Shown: piece after piece, positions 46,865-55,620 of the stretch
Position numbering within the stretch: the stretch's first letter is position 1
Layout: every line of letters starts with the position of its first letter
NCBI GenBank assembly: GCA_028277845.1
Contig: JANQFL010000029.1
Coordinates: 1-64,000, forward strand
Origin: Sneathiellales bacterium
GTDB taxonomy: Bacteria; Pseudomonadota; Alphaproteobacteria; JANQFL01
Direction of reading: 5' to 3'
DNA: 64,000 bases
The notes under the pieces: generated by a model
The model's input: only the letters and a program-made list of their open reading frames with translations
What the model was told of the DNA's origin: nothing
The model's database searches: none
Program-made: the position numbers and the translations under genes

Positions 46865-48898
46865 TCAGTCGGCCGGTGAAGTGCCGCCGTCCGGTTCGGT
46901 GTGTTCCAGAATGGTCATCAGGTGATCGTCGCTGGCGACCTGGGCGCCGACGGCGGTGTGCACGCTTTCGACCATACCCGATACGGATGCGGTAATTTCG
47001 TGCTGCATCTTCATGGCTTCGAGGATCACGAGCCGTTGGCCCTTTTGCACCGTGTCTCCGGTGCCGACACAAACATCGCGCACCACGCCATGCATGGGTG
47101 CCGCGACACGACCCCCGCCAACCTCGTCTTCGCGTGACGCCATGACCACGAGGCGGTTTTGATACAGGCCGTCCTCGCCTTCGGCGGACAGCCACAATCG
47201 GGCCCGTTCCAATGCCTTGAAACGGATGTCGAGTCGGTTTCCGTCGACCACGACCGTTGCGGCCTCGTCCGTCCACCGTTCGATGCCGATCCGTAACGCC
47301 GTTTGATCGGCAACCACGTCGAAGCGGTCCTTGCCGAGTGGACGGACTGCCATCGTGATTGTTTCGCCGTCGACCTGGTACGCATACCGCACGACAGGAA
47401 CGTAACCGCTGCTCCACTGCGCAAGGTCGCCGGAACACGTCACGGCCGCGGCGAGTGACGCCCGGCAGTCGTAGACGTAGCGCAGGACCGATGCCACCGC
47501 CGCGTTGCGCAGGCGCGTTTTCTGTCCGCCATCATCATCTGCCGCACCCGAATGATCTGGCGTGTCGCCGATGAAAGAGGTGGTGGCATCGCCGGCGCAA
47601 AAGACATCGTGTTCGAGGCACTGGATCAGGAAGGCTTTGTTGACCGTCGGGCCGAACAGCACCGTGTCCTTCAGCGCACGCACAAGCCGCCGCCGGGCGA
47701 TATCCCGGGTCGGGCCGTGGGCGACGATCTTGGCGACCATGGCGTCATAGTAGGCGCTGACGTCGAGGCCGGAGGCAATACCGTCGTCGACGCGGATGCC
47801 GGCACCGGACGGCGGACGCCACATGTCGATCGTACCGGTTGCCGGCAGGAAATCCTGCGCCGGGTCTTCGGCGTAGAGCCGGGCTTCGATGGCATGTCCG
47901 CGCATTCCGACGTCCGCTTGCCCGATCGCCAAAGCCTCGCCCTGGGCAACGCGGATTTGCCACGCCACCAGGTCCAGACCGGTAACCAGTTCCGTCACCG
48001 GATGTTCGACCTGCAGGCGTGTGTTCATTTCCAGGAAATAGAAATTCCGCTCCGCATCGAGCAGGAACTCGACGGTACCCGCGCCGACATAATCGATCGC
48101 GGCGGCCACATCGATGGCCGCTTTGCCCATGCGTTGGCGCAGGTCCGGCGTCATCACCGGGCAGGGGGATTCCTCGATGACCTTTTGATGCCGCCGCTGC
48201 ACCGAACAGTCGCGCTCGCCCAAATGCACGACATTGCCGTGGCGATCGGCGAGGATCTGAATTTCCACGTGACGCGGACCGGCCACCGCCCTCTCGAGAA
48301 TAAGTTCGCCCGATCCGAAGGCGTTGACGGCCTCCGAGCGTGCCCGCTCGATGGCGGTGGGCAGGTCGGCCGCCGTCTCGACCAGCCGCATGCCGCGTCC
48401 GCCACCGCCTGCCGCCGCCTTGACCATGAGCGGAAAACCCACGCGTTCGCCTTCGGCGATCAGGCGGTTGTCGGACTGATCCTCATCTTCATAGCCCGGG
48501 ATGCAGGACACGTTCGCCGCCGCCATGCGCCGCTTGGCCGCCGCCTTGTTGCCCATCAGGACGATGGCGTCGGCCGAGGGGCCGATGAAGATGATCCCGG
48601 CGTCGGCGCAGGCGTTGGCGAAGGCGTCGTTTTCCGACAGAAACCCGTATCCCGGATGAATGGCGTCCGCGCCCGTCTTTCGCGCCGCCGCGATGATCCG
48701 GCCGATGTTCAGATATGAGTCCGAAACCGGTGGCGGACCGATGCAGACGGCATCATCGGCTTGGCGAACGTGGGGCGCCCCGGCGTCCGCCTCGGAATAG
48801 ACGGCGACGCTGCGCAGACCCATCTCCCTCACCGTACGGACGACTCGGCAGGCGATTTCGCCCCGGTTTGCGATGAGGATGCGGTTGATGGTTTTCAT
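46865..48898 (-). CDS. Biotin-dependent acyl-CoA carboxylase, alpha subunit (biotin carboxylase + BCCP)
   Basis: Carboxylates biotin with ATP and bicarbonate and holds the biotin. 677 residues: biotin carboxylase domain (RILIANRGEIACRVVRT; ATP-grasp segment MVKAAAGGGGRGMRLV), the middle carboxylase domain and a C-terminal biotinyl domain with the biotin lysine in LEAMKMQHEI. Start at 48898 chosen at the canonical MKTINRIL. With the beta subunit and AtuA-like gene upstream it is probably geranyl-CoA (AtuF) or methylcrotonyl-CoA (LiuD) type; sequence alone does not settle this. Confidence 0.93.
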   Translation of the reverse strand: MKTINRILIANRGEIACRVVRTVREMGLRSVAVYSEADAGAPHVRQADDAVCIGPPPVSDSYLNIGRIIAAARKTGADAIHPGYGFLSENDAFANACADAGIIFIGPSADAIVLMGNKAAAKRRMAAANVSCIPGYEDEDQSDNRLIAEGERVGFPLMVKAAAGGGGRGMRLVETAADLPTAIERARSEAVNAFGSGELILERAVAGPRHVEIQILADRHGNVVHLGERDCSVQRRHQKVIEESPCPVMTPDLRQRMGKAAIDVAAAIDYVGAGTVEFLLDAERNFYFLEMNTRLQVEHPVTELVTGLDLVAWQIRVAQGEALAIGQADVGMRGHAIEARLYAEDPAQDFLPATGTIDMWRPPSGAGIRVDDGIASGLDVSAYYDAMVAKIVAHGPTRDIARRRLVRALKDTVLFGPTVNKAFLIQCLEHDVFCAGDATTSFIGDTPDHSGAADDDGGQKTRLRNAAVASVLRYVYDCRASLAAAVTCSGDLAQWSSGYVPVVRYAYQVDGETITMAVRPLGKDRFDVVADQTALRIGIERWTDEAATVVVDGNRLDIRFKALERARLWLSAEGEDGLYQNRLVVMASREDEVGGGRVAAPMHGVVRDVCVGTGDTVQKGQRLVILEAMKMQHEITASVSGMVESVHTAVGAQVASDDHLMTILEHTEPDGGTSPAD

Positions 48899-48936
48899 GG
48901 CTTCAATTGCCGATCTTCTACGCGGCGCGCGCCGTA

Positions 48937-50571
48937 TTACATGCGGGCGATGCCGAAGCTGTTGGGTTGCAGGGTGCGATGTTCGGCCTCGAGACAGGTA
49001 TCCAGCAAAAACGCGAGAACGTTCCTGGTATCGCGCGGGTCGATCACGCCCTGATCCAGCACCCGTCCCGAGGTGTAGAAGGCATCGGACTGGCTGTCGA
49101 AATGGGCGGCGATCTGTTTTTCCTGGGCCGCCAATACCTGTTCGTCGACACCGGTGCCCCGCCGCGCCGCGCCGGCGCGGGCGACATGGCTCATGGTCCG
49201 GGCGGCCTGTTCGCCGCCCATGACGCCGGTCCTGGCGTTCGGCCAGGACAGCAGGAAATCCGGTTGGAAGCCAAATCCGGACATGCCGTAGTTGCCGGCC
49301 CCGAAACTGGCGCCGATATACAGCGCGATGCGGGGCACGCGCACATTGGCGACCGCCTGGATCATTTTCGATCCGTGCTTGATCATGCCGGCCTGTTCGT
49401 AATCGGTCCCGACCATGTAGCCGGTGGTGTTGTTGAGGAAGACGAGAGGGTGCCTGGCCTGGTCGCACAGCTGCATGAACTGCGCGCCCTTGGTCGCCCC
49501 ATCCGGATCGATCGGGCCGTTATTGCCGATGACGCCACAGCGATGTCCGTGCACCGAACCCTGGAGGCACACGGTCGCCGATCCGTAAAGCGGCTTGAAC
49601 TCCTCGAACACCGAGCCGTCGGTAAACCGGGCCACGACCTCGCGCACGTCGTAGGGCTTCTGGTGATCGACCGGCACCAGGCCGGCCAGTTCGTCCGGGC
49701 TGTGGACGGGCGGCGCGATGTCATTGCCATGACGCTGGTGTTCGGGGATGCGGCAGTGGGCGTTCCAGTCCAGCCCGCCGACCAGGTCGCGGACGATGAG
49801 CAGGGCATGGGCATCGTCCTCCGCCAGATACTCGACCAGGCCCGATTTGCTGGCGTGCATCTCCGCGCCGCCCAGTTCTTCCTCGTCGGCGACTTCGCCG
49901 GTAGCCGCCTGGAGCAGTGCGGCGCCGGCCAGGGCGGCCCGGCCCCGGCCCTTGACCGCGACCACATAATCGCTCATGCCCGGCATGTAGGCGCCGCCCG
50001 CGGTTGACGGGCCGTGCAGCACGGCGATGGTCGGGATGCCGGCGGCGCTCAAGCGGGCGAGGCGGTAATACCACCCGCCGGCCCGGGCCCAGCTTTCAAC
50101 CTCGTATTTCAACAAATTGGCACCGGCGCTTTCGACCAGATGCACGAACGGCAGTTTCTTGTCGAGCGCCAGATCCATGCAGCGCAGCAGCTTATCCATG
50201 GTCATCTTGGACGCCGCGCCGGCATCGATGCCGCTGTCGTCGACGAGCACCAGGCACCGCACGCCGCCCACGAAGCCGATGCCGCTGAGACAACTGGCGC
50301 CGGGGACACTGGTGTCCGGGTCGGTGTCGTCGACCAGGTAGTTGGCCAGGCCGAACAATTCGAGGAACGGCATGCCCGGGTCGAGCAGCCGGTTCAGCCG
50401 CTCCCGCGGCGTCAGCTGGCCGCGTTCCTCGAAACGGGCCCGGCGCTTCTCCGATAGCGCCTCGGCCCGTGCGGCGAGGCCATGCAGCTTTTCGACCAGG
50501 GCCAGCATGTCGGCCCGGTTGCGTGCGAAGGCTTCGGACCGGGTATCGAGCCGGGAGCGGAATTCGGGCAT
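48937..50571 (-). CDS. Biotin-dependent acyl-CoA carboxylase, beta (carboxyltransferase) subunit
   Basis: Transfers CO2 from biotin to the acyl-CoA. 544 residues of MCC/geranyl-CoA carboxylase beta type: RFEERGQLTPRERLNRLLD near the start, oxyanion-type segments HGPSTAGGAYMPGMSDY and GASFGAGNYGMSGFGFQ, and the C-terminal region ending with the PRDTRNVLAFLLD motif. Start at 50571 (MPEFRSRLD) overlaps the stop of the AtuA-like gene by one base (TAATG). Could be AtuC or LiuB. Confidence 0.92.
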   Translation of the reverse strand: MPEFRSRLDTRSEAFARNRADMLALVEKLHGLAARAEALSEKRRARFEERGQLTPRERLNRLLDPGMPFLELFGLANYLVDDTDPDTSVPGASCLSGIGFVGGVRCLVLVDDSGIDAGAASKMTMDKLLRCMDLALDKKLPFVHLVESAGANLLKYEVESWARAGGWYYRLARLSAAGIPTIAVLHGPSTAGGAYMPGMSDYVVAVKGRGRAALAGAALLQAATGEVADEEELGGAEMHASKSGLVEYLAEDDAHALLIVRDLVGGLDWNAHCRIPEHQRHGNDIAPPVHSPDELAGLVPVDHQKPYDVREVVARFTDGSVFEEFKPLYGSATVCLQGSVHGHRCGVIGNNGPIDPDGATKGAQFMQLCDQARHPLVFLNNTTGYMVGTDYEQAGMIKHGSKMIQAVANVRVPRIALYIGASFGAGNYGMSGFGFQPDFLLSWPNARTGVMGGEQAARTMSHVARAGAARRGTGVDEQVLAAQEKQIAAHFDSQSDAFYTSGRVLDQGVIDPRDTRNVLAFLLDTCLEAEHRTLQPNSFGIARM

Positions 50572-52364
50572 TAGAGCGATGCCGCCAGGTCGGCGGGCAC
50601 GGCGATCGTTTCGTCCAGCAGAATTTGGCCGAAGGCCTTGCCTTGCGGGTCGTTGCGCAAGGACGCGACGCCGCCGCCACCCAGTGCGTTGTCGAGCACG
50701 AAATTGATCGCCCACGGTCCCGGCAGCAGGTAACGTGTCACGCCGCCTTTCAGGAAATGACTGAAACGGCGCGCGACGGTTTCCTCGGTCAGGGCCGCCC
50801 AGATCCATGGCAGATATTCGGGGCGCCGGGCGATGACGCCGATGTTGGCCTTGTCGCCCTTGTCGCCGCTGCGGGCGTACGCCAGTGCGATCAGAGGAAC
50901 CTCGGTCATGGCCGTATCGTGCGTGTCCGTGCCGGGCGTCTCCGGCCTGACGATGGTGCCACGGTCAAGCGGCGCGCCCGCAACCACCGGAACCGTAACC
51001 GGCTGGTCATCCACTTCGACCTGAACAGGCACCTGTTCTTTCGCCAGCAGGAACGAAAACAGTCGTACCACCGGCGACGGTTTCGGCCGGCCGGCGTTGA
51101 AGATGGACAATCCGGGCGGCGTCGCCAGGGCGAGTCCGGAAATGGTCTTGATTAGCAATCCCATGGCGCGGGCGTCGGCGTGTTTGGCGGCGATCTTCAA
51201 CACCACCTCGCGGGCCTCGATGTTGCGCCGGTGGTCGCCATACTGATCTCCGGGACCGAGCACCTCGACCGAGGTCTCGGTAAAGCCGGGTGCGCCCGCC
51301 TTCTCGAGGTCGGCGCCGGCCCTCTGGAACACCGCGTCGGCGAAACGGCGGGCTTTGTCTTCGGCTTCAAAGCCACAGAAACTCAGCAGCATGCCGGCGC
51401 GGTAGCCGTCCATGAACGTGGCGCACACCTTGTAGCTTTCGGTGGCCGGGGCGCCTTTCGCGCCCGATACCCGGACCCGGTCATTGCCCTGCTGATCGAT
51501 CGTAACGGCGGAGAAGTCACACACCACATCGGGCAGGACGTAGGCCTGCGGGTCGTCGATTTCGTACAGCAATTGTTCGGCCACGGTGCCGCAACTGACC
51601 CGGCCGCCGGTGCCGGCGGGTTTGGTCAGGATCATGGCGCCGTCGCGGTCGACCTCGGCGATGGGATAGCCGATATCGTGGATCGTATCGGCGACGTCCC
51701 GCCAATCGGTGAAGTTGCCACCCGTGACTTGCGGGCCGCATTCCAGCAAATGCCCGGCGAGGCTGCCGGCGGCCAGCAGATCCCATTGATCGGGCCGCCA
51801 ATCGAACGCGTGCATGCAGGCCGCGAGCGACAACGCGCTGTCGGCGCAACGGCCGGTGATCACGATGTCGGCGCCGTTGCGCAACGCCGCCACCACCGGC
51901 AGCGCCCCCAGATAGGCGTTGATGCTGGCCAGGTCGTCCGCGGCCGGAAAGGCGTCGCCCGAGAACATTTCCCGCGGCGCCAGCGCCGCGAGGTCCTGCT
52001 TACGGGCAATCAGATCGTCGCCGCTGACGACACCGACGGAGAGATCGAGGCCGGCCTGTTCGATGACATCCCGTAGCGCTTGGGTACAGGCGGCGGGATT
52101 GACACCGCCGGCATTGGACAACACCTTGACCCCGTCCCGGGCGATGGCCTTCAGGTTGGGCGTCATGGCTTCGGACACGAAGTCCGTGGCGTAACCCAGC
52201 TTGGCATCCCTGGCACGGGCACGGGCCATGATCGACATGGTGATTTCGGCCAGATAATCGTAGACCAGATAGTCCATGCGGCCGTCCGCCAGAAGCTGGG
52301 CCGTGGCCATGACCGCTTCGCCCCAATAGCCGCTGGCGCCGCCGATGCGGATGGTGCCGCTCAT
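50571..52364 (-). CDS. AtuA-like protein (DUF1446 with C-terminal AtuA-like domain)
   Basis: 597 residues; MSGTIRIGGASGYWGEAVMA and VKVLSNAGGVNPAACTQAL match the AtuA/DUF1446 family of acyclic terpene utilisation clusters, whose exact reaction is unknown. The last 110 residues carry ARSGDKGDKANIGVIARR, the second domain of the family. Adjacent acyl-CoA dehydrogenase and carboxylase genes suggest catabolism of a branched or isoprenoid acyl-CoA. ATG overlaps the dehydrogenase stop (ATGA). Confidence 0.85.
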   Translation of the reverse strand: MSGTIRIGGASGYWGEAVMATAQLLADGRMDYLVYDYLAEITMSIMARARARDAKLGYATDFVSEAMTPNLKAIARDGVKVLSNAGGVNPAACTQALRDVIEQAGLDLSVGVVSGDDLIARKQDLAALAPREMFSGDAFPAADDLASINAYLGALPVVAALRNGADIVITGRCADSALSLAACMHAFDWRPDQWDLLAAGSLAGHLLECGPQVTGGNFTDWRDVADTIHDIGYPIAEVDRDGAMILTKPAGTGGRVSCGTVAEQLLYEIDDPQAYVLPDVVCDFSAVTIDQQGNDRVRVSGAKGAPATESYKVCATFMDGYRAGMLLSFCGFEAEDKARRFADAVFQRAGADLEKAGAPGFTETSVEVLGPGDQYGDHRRNIEAREVVLKIAAKHADARAMGLLIKTISGLALATPPGLSIFNAGRPKPSPVVRLFSFLLAKEQVPVQVEVDDQPVTVPVVAGAPLDRGTIVRPETPGTDTHDTAMTEVPLIALAYARSGDKGDKANIGVIARRPEYLPWIWAALTEETVARRFSHFLKGGVTRYLLPGPWAINFVLDNALGGGGVASLRNDPQGKAFGQILLDETIAVPADLAASL

Positions 52365-53524
52365 GGCCGGGCCGCCAGGTCGGTTGCGCCGCGCATGCGC
52401 TTGGCGATGATCGACAACATAACTTCGTCGGCGCCGCCGCCGATCGAGGCCGCCCGGCTGTCACGGAACCGCCGGGCGACGTTGGTTTCTTCCATGTATC
52501 CCATACCGCCCCAAAACTGCATGCATGTGTCGTAGGTCTCCCGCATCAGGCGGGTCGCCTTGAGTTTACACATGGACGCCAACATGGTCATGTCGTGTCC
52601 TTCGACATATTGGTCGACGGTTTTCCAGATCAGGGCGCGCAACGCTTCGGTCTCGGTCTGCAACTCGGCCAGACGGTACTGGACGGCCTGCTGTTCCCAC
52701 ACCGTGGAGCCGAAAATCTTGCGCTGGGCGGTGTACTCCACGGTTTCGGCGATGCTTGCGTGGACCTGTCCCAGGGCATAGAAGGCGAGGTACATGCGCT
52801 CCTCCTGGAACTGGTCCATCTGGTAAGTGAAACCCTGGCCTTCGGCGCCGATGCGGTAGCGCTGAGGTACGCGCACGTCCTCGAAATAGAGCTCCGCCGT
52901 GTCCGATGCATGCATGCCGATTTTCCGCAAGACCCGTCCGACCGAGAAGCCGGGGGTGTCGGTGGGCACGCAGATCAGCGACTTGTTCCTGTGCACCGGG
53001 CCGTCTCCGGTATTGACCAGAAGGCACAGCCAATCCGCCTGGGCGCCGTTTGTGATCCAGGTTTTCGAGCCGTTGATGATGTAATCGTCACCGTCCTTGC
53101 GGGCGGTGGTGCGGATCGCCGATACATCCGACCCGGCGCCCGGTTCACTGACCGCGATCGCGGCGACGCGGTCGCCGGAAATGGTGGGGGCGAGAAATTC
53201 CCGGCACAGTTCGTCCGAGCCGAATTTGGCCAGTGCCGGCGTCGCCATCTGGGTTTGCACGGCGATGGCCGTGGCCACGCCGGCGCAGTGGATTTGACCG
53301 AGCGCTTCGAGAAATACGGCGGCATAGGAAAAATCCAGGCCCAACCCGCCATAGGCTTCCGGCTTGTCGACACCCAGATAACCCAGCCCGGCCAGTTTCT
53401 TGAACACCTCATGGGCCGGGAACGGCGGATTGTCCGCCCAGGTCAGGATGTGGGGGTTGATCTCGTCGTCGATGAAGCGCTGCAGCCCGCGGCTCATCTC
53501 GTGATGTTCTGGCGTCGGTTTCAT
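52361..53524 (-). CDS. Acyl-CoA dehydrogenase (citronellyl-/isovaleryl-CoA type)
   Basis: FAD enzyme oxidising a branched acyl-CoA to the enoyl-CoA, likely first step of the operon's pathway. 387 residues: AVSEPGAGSDVSAIRTTARK and YIINGSKTWITNGAQAD are the family FAD/substrate motifs, with DTAELYFEDVRVP and QFWGGMGYMEETNVARRFRD near the C-terminus. ATG at 53524 has AGGGA 8 nt upstream; ATG at 53557 would add 11 residues. First gene of the operon. Confidence 0.92.
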   Translation of the reverse strand: MKPTPEHHEMSRGLQRFIDDEINPHILTWADNPPFPAHEVFKKLAGLGYLGVDKPEAYGGLGLDFSYAAVFLEALGQIHCAGVATAIAVQTQMATPALAKFGSDELCREFLAPTISGDRVAAIAVSEPGAGSDVSAIRTTARKDGDDYIINGSKTWITNGAQADWLCLLVNTGDGPVHRNKSLICVPTDTPGFSVGRVLRKIGMHASDTAELYFEDVRVPQRYRIGAEGQGFTYQMDQFQEERMYLAFYALGQVHASIAETVEYTAQRKIFGSTVWEQQAVQYRLAELQTETEALRALIWKTVDQYVEGHDMTMLASMCKLKATRLMRETYDTCMQFWGGMGYMEETNVARRFRDSRAASIGGGADEVMLSIIAKRMRGATDLAARP

Positions 53525-53576
53525 GTCCGGTCCCTGTGTTTCGCTGATCCCGATCATGAAACGTCCGGCGGGAAGG

Positions 53577-53616
53577 CAAAATGATAATTTTGGCCCTTTA
53601 CATGATATTTTCGGCC
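53577..53616. promoter_or_regulatory. Operator-like repeats between the acyl-CoA operon and its AraC regulator
   Basis: ATGATAATTTTGGCC (53581-53595) and ATGATATTTTCGGCC (53602-53616) match at 13 of 15 positions with a 21-bp repeat distance, two helical turns, typical of AraC-type operators. A 6-bp palindrome CAAAAT/ATTTTG with a GATA centre overlaps the first copy. Lies in the 108-bp divergent gap. Confidence 0.6.
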
Positions 53617-53632
53617 ATCTTATTGTGCAGGC

Positions 53633-54667
53633 ATGGAACCTTTGGTGTCGATCACCTATATCCGCAACCTGGTCGAAGCCATGGGCGAGCAAGGCGTTGA
53701 GGCCGGTGCCCTGCTGCAGGGCACCGGGGTGTCGCCGATGCTTTTGCTGGATCCGGACAATCACATCACCCGCCAGGCCTGCCACAAGGTTTTGGCGCGG
53801 GCCTTTGCCCTGAACACACAGCCGGGCTTTTCGCTGCTCTATGCCGGCCGCACCGGCCCTTCCCAGCATGGCTTTCTTGGTCATGCGATGATGTGTGCCC
53901 AGACGGTACGGGAATCTTTGAAACTCCTCGAACGCTTTGCCGAAACCCGCGGCATCCCCATCGACTACCGCCTCGCCGAGGAGGGCCATGCGGCCCGGCT
54001 GACCATGGAACTGACCATCCCGGTCGGCCATTTGCGGCGCGAGTACCTGGAATGGGGGTTGATGATCGCCCTGTCGGCCTGGTCCTTCAGCGACCAGGCC
54101 AACGCGCCCAGACCGACGGCCATCGAATTGGAGTTCGACCGGCCCGATTACGTCTCCGTCTACCGCCGGTTCTTCATCTGCCCGGTGCGGTTCAACGGCG
54201 CCCGGAACGCCGTGTTCTTCGATGCCGCCATACTCGACCGGCCCCTGACCAACTCCAACGCCGCCATCCGGGCCTTCTGCGAGCAGCGCTGCGAACTGAT
54301 CCTCTCGGAACTCTCCACCGGCGGCACCATGAGCGACCGGGTGCGGACCCTGTTGATCAACAGCCCGCCGCCGTTTCCCGACGCGCCGCAGATCGCCAGG
54401 ACGCTGATGGTCAGCGACCGCGTTCTGCGCCGTCGCTTGAACGAAGAAGGCGCCGGTTTCCGCGGTCTGGTCCAGGAGGTGCGCGAGCGGCTGGCGCGGC
54501 GCTACATGCGGGACGCGACACTGACGGTCAAGGAGGTTTCGCGCCTGCTCGGTTACACCGAACCGCCGGCCTTCAGCCGCGCCTTCAAGAAATGGACCGG
54601 CCTGAGCCCCGACCGTTATCGGCAGCACCATCACGACGCCATTCCCGAAGTCACCCGAAGGGCCTGA
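53633..54667 (+). CDS. AraC-family regulator (arabinose-binding-like N-domain, OruR type)
   Basis: Likely activator of the divergent acyl-CoA operon. 344 residues: N-terminal AraC ligand-type domain found in OruR-like regulators (VSITYIRNLVEAMGEQGV, PGFSLLYAGRTGPSQHGFLG) and a C-terminal double HTH (LMVSDRVLRRRLNEEGAGF, TVKEVSRLLGYTEPPAFSRA, FKKWTGLSPDRYRQ). The direct repeats upstream fit its binding site. Followed by the tRNA gene 113 bp later. Confidence 0.9.
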   Translation: MEPLVSITYIRNLVEAMGEQGVEAGALLQGTGVSPMLLLDPDNHITRQACHKVLARAFALNTQPGFSLLYAGRTGPSQHGFLGHAMMCAQTVRESLKLLERFAETRGIPIDYRLAEEGHAARLTMELTIPVGHLRREYLEWGLMIALSAWSFSDQANAPRPTAIELEFDRPDYVSVYRRFFICPVRFNGARNAVFFDAAILDRPLTNSNAAIRAFCEQRCELILSELSTGGTMSDRVRTLLINSPPPFPDAPQIARTLMVSDRVLRRRLNEEGAGFRGLVQEVRERLARRYMRDATLTVKEVSRLLGYTEPPAFSRAFKKWTGLSPDRYRQHHHDAIPEVTRRA

Positions 54668-54780
54668 TTTACCGCAAAATCCGGCCGTTTTTCCCCATGT
54701 GCGCGGCGCCTGTCCCAATCCATCCCCTCCACCGCTTGACAAGCCCCCACGGCCCCGCCTATATCCCAGGTCTTCCTTGG

Positions 54781-54857
54781 GGCGGAGTAGCTCAGCTGGT
54801 TAGAGCAGCGGAATCATAATCCGCGTGTCGGGGGTTCAAGTCCCTCCTCCGCTACCA
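54781..54857 (+). tRNA. tRNA-Met (CAT), elongator type
   Basis: A full cloverleaf of 77 nt with encoded CCA: acceptor GGCGGAG/CTCCGCT (G1-U72 wobble), D arm GCTC/GAGC, anticodon stem GCGGA/TCCGC around loop ATCATAA, T arm GGGGG/CCCTC with TTCAAGT. The anticodon is CAT. Looks like elongator tRNA-Met; a lysidine-modified tRNA-Ile2 is the alternative. Its 3' end borders the island-like region. Confidence 0.95.
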
Positions 54858-55537
54858 ACTTAAGTAATTGAAATCGTTGAAGTATTTGTCACATGGCGCT
54901 GGTGTTCAGGTGGGCCAATCTATTTCGTTGGAGTTCGCAGATGTCTGCGAGATTCTCACGGTCCCACAAGTCCGTATCTTCCTTGGCGTATGAATAGTGC
55001 ATACGTTTGTCGTTTGTTCTGTATGTCATGCTGCGCCAGCCACGCTGAACTTGCGCTGAATTCACCGCGGCTCAAACGCTTTAGCAATCGTTCGCGTGTA
55101 TGGTTAACAATACAGTCTTAGATGTCTTCATTTTTGGACGTTCTGGTTGCTCAACCATAGTCACCCAGTTCTCATTTTCATCGTGCCGAGTGCGTCCCAC
55201 CGGATAAAGTGCGATTCCCTTTTCGAGGCCGTGTCCGAATGGAACGCGAATAGTAACACTCAGTGCGAACAGCCTGCACCCAGGCCACACTTCTTGCTGC
55301 CGGTGGATTGGCAAACCGTGTTGAAAAGCGATTGATTGCCAAGGCAACGTTCCTATTCTCCGTCGCTCGGGACGTGTCCTGGCGTGAAATGCTCAAAATC
55401 AATACGCCGCAAGTCGCAGCGTTGGATTCCCTGTAGAAACACAACATTCCCGTGCTTTGTCGTCTAGAAGTAGCAGGACGAAGCCATTGATGGGCGCTCC
55501 GACGAGAGCCCGTAGGTCAATTTGAGCATTAGTTTTC
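54858..55537. other. Gene-poor region after the tRNA
   Basis: About 680 bp without a supportable gene. Base composition is more AT-rich than the core genes. An 88-codon minus-strand frame (55081-55347) has no recognisable domain or good ribosome-binding site. No repeat of the tRNA 3' end and no integrase was seen in the window. It may be the remnant edge of an integrated element. Confidence 0.5.
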
Positions 55538-55566
55538 TTGGATTCGTTTACGCTTATAAATATAAT
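55538..55566 (+). promoter_or_regulatory. Sigma-70-type promoter of the island operon
   Basis: TTGGAT (55538-55543), a 17-bp spacer and TATAAT (55561-55566): the -10 is perfect, the -35 is 3 of 6. Start of transcription near 55573, upstream of ATG candidates at 55585 and 55621. The surrounding AT-richness contrasts with the high-GC genome. Confidence 0.55.
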
Positions 55567-55620
55567 GGAATTCAATTAAAAATAATGGCTTCCTGCCATA
55601 AATCAAAAAACGGGCGCGTC

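Noticed and set aside
54833-54857. tRNA 3' end as attachment site with a second copy in the island
   Set aside because: No repeat of the tRNA 3' end was seen between 54858 and 64000, and no integrase; left as an unproven boundary.
55081-55347. 88-codon minus-strand frame after the tRNA
   Set aside because: No ribosome-binding site, no recognisable sequence, AT-rich non-coding surroundings.
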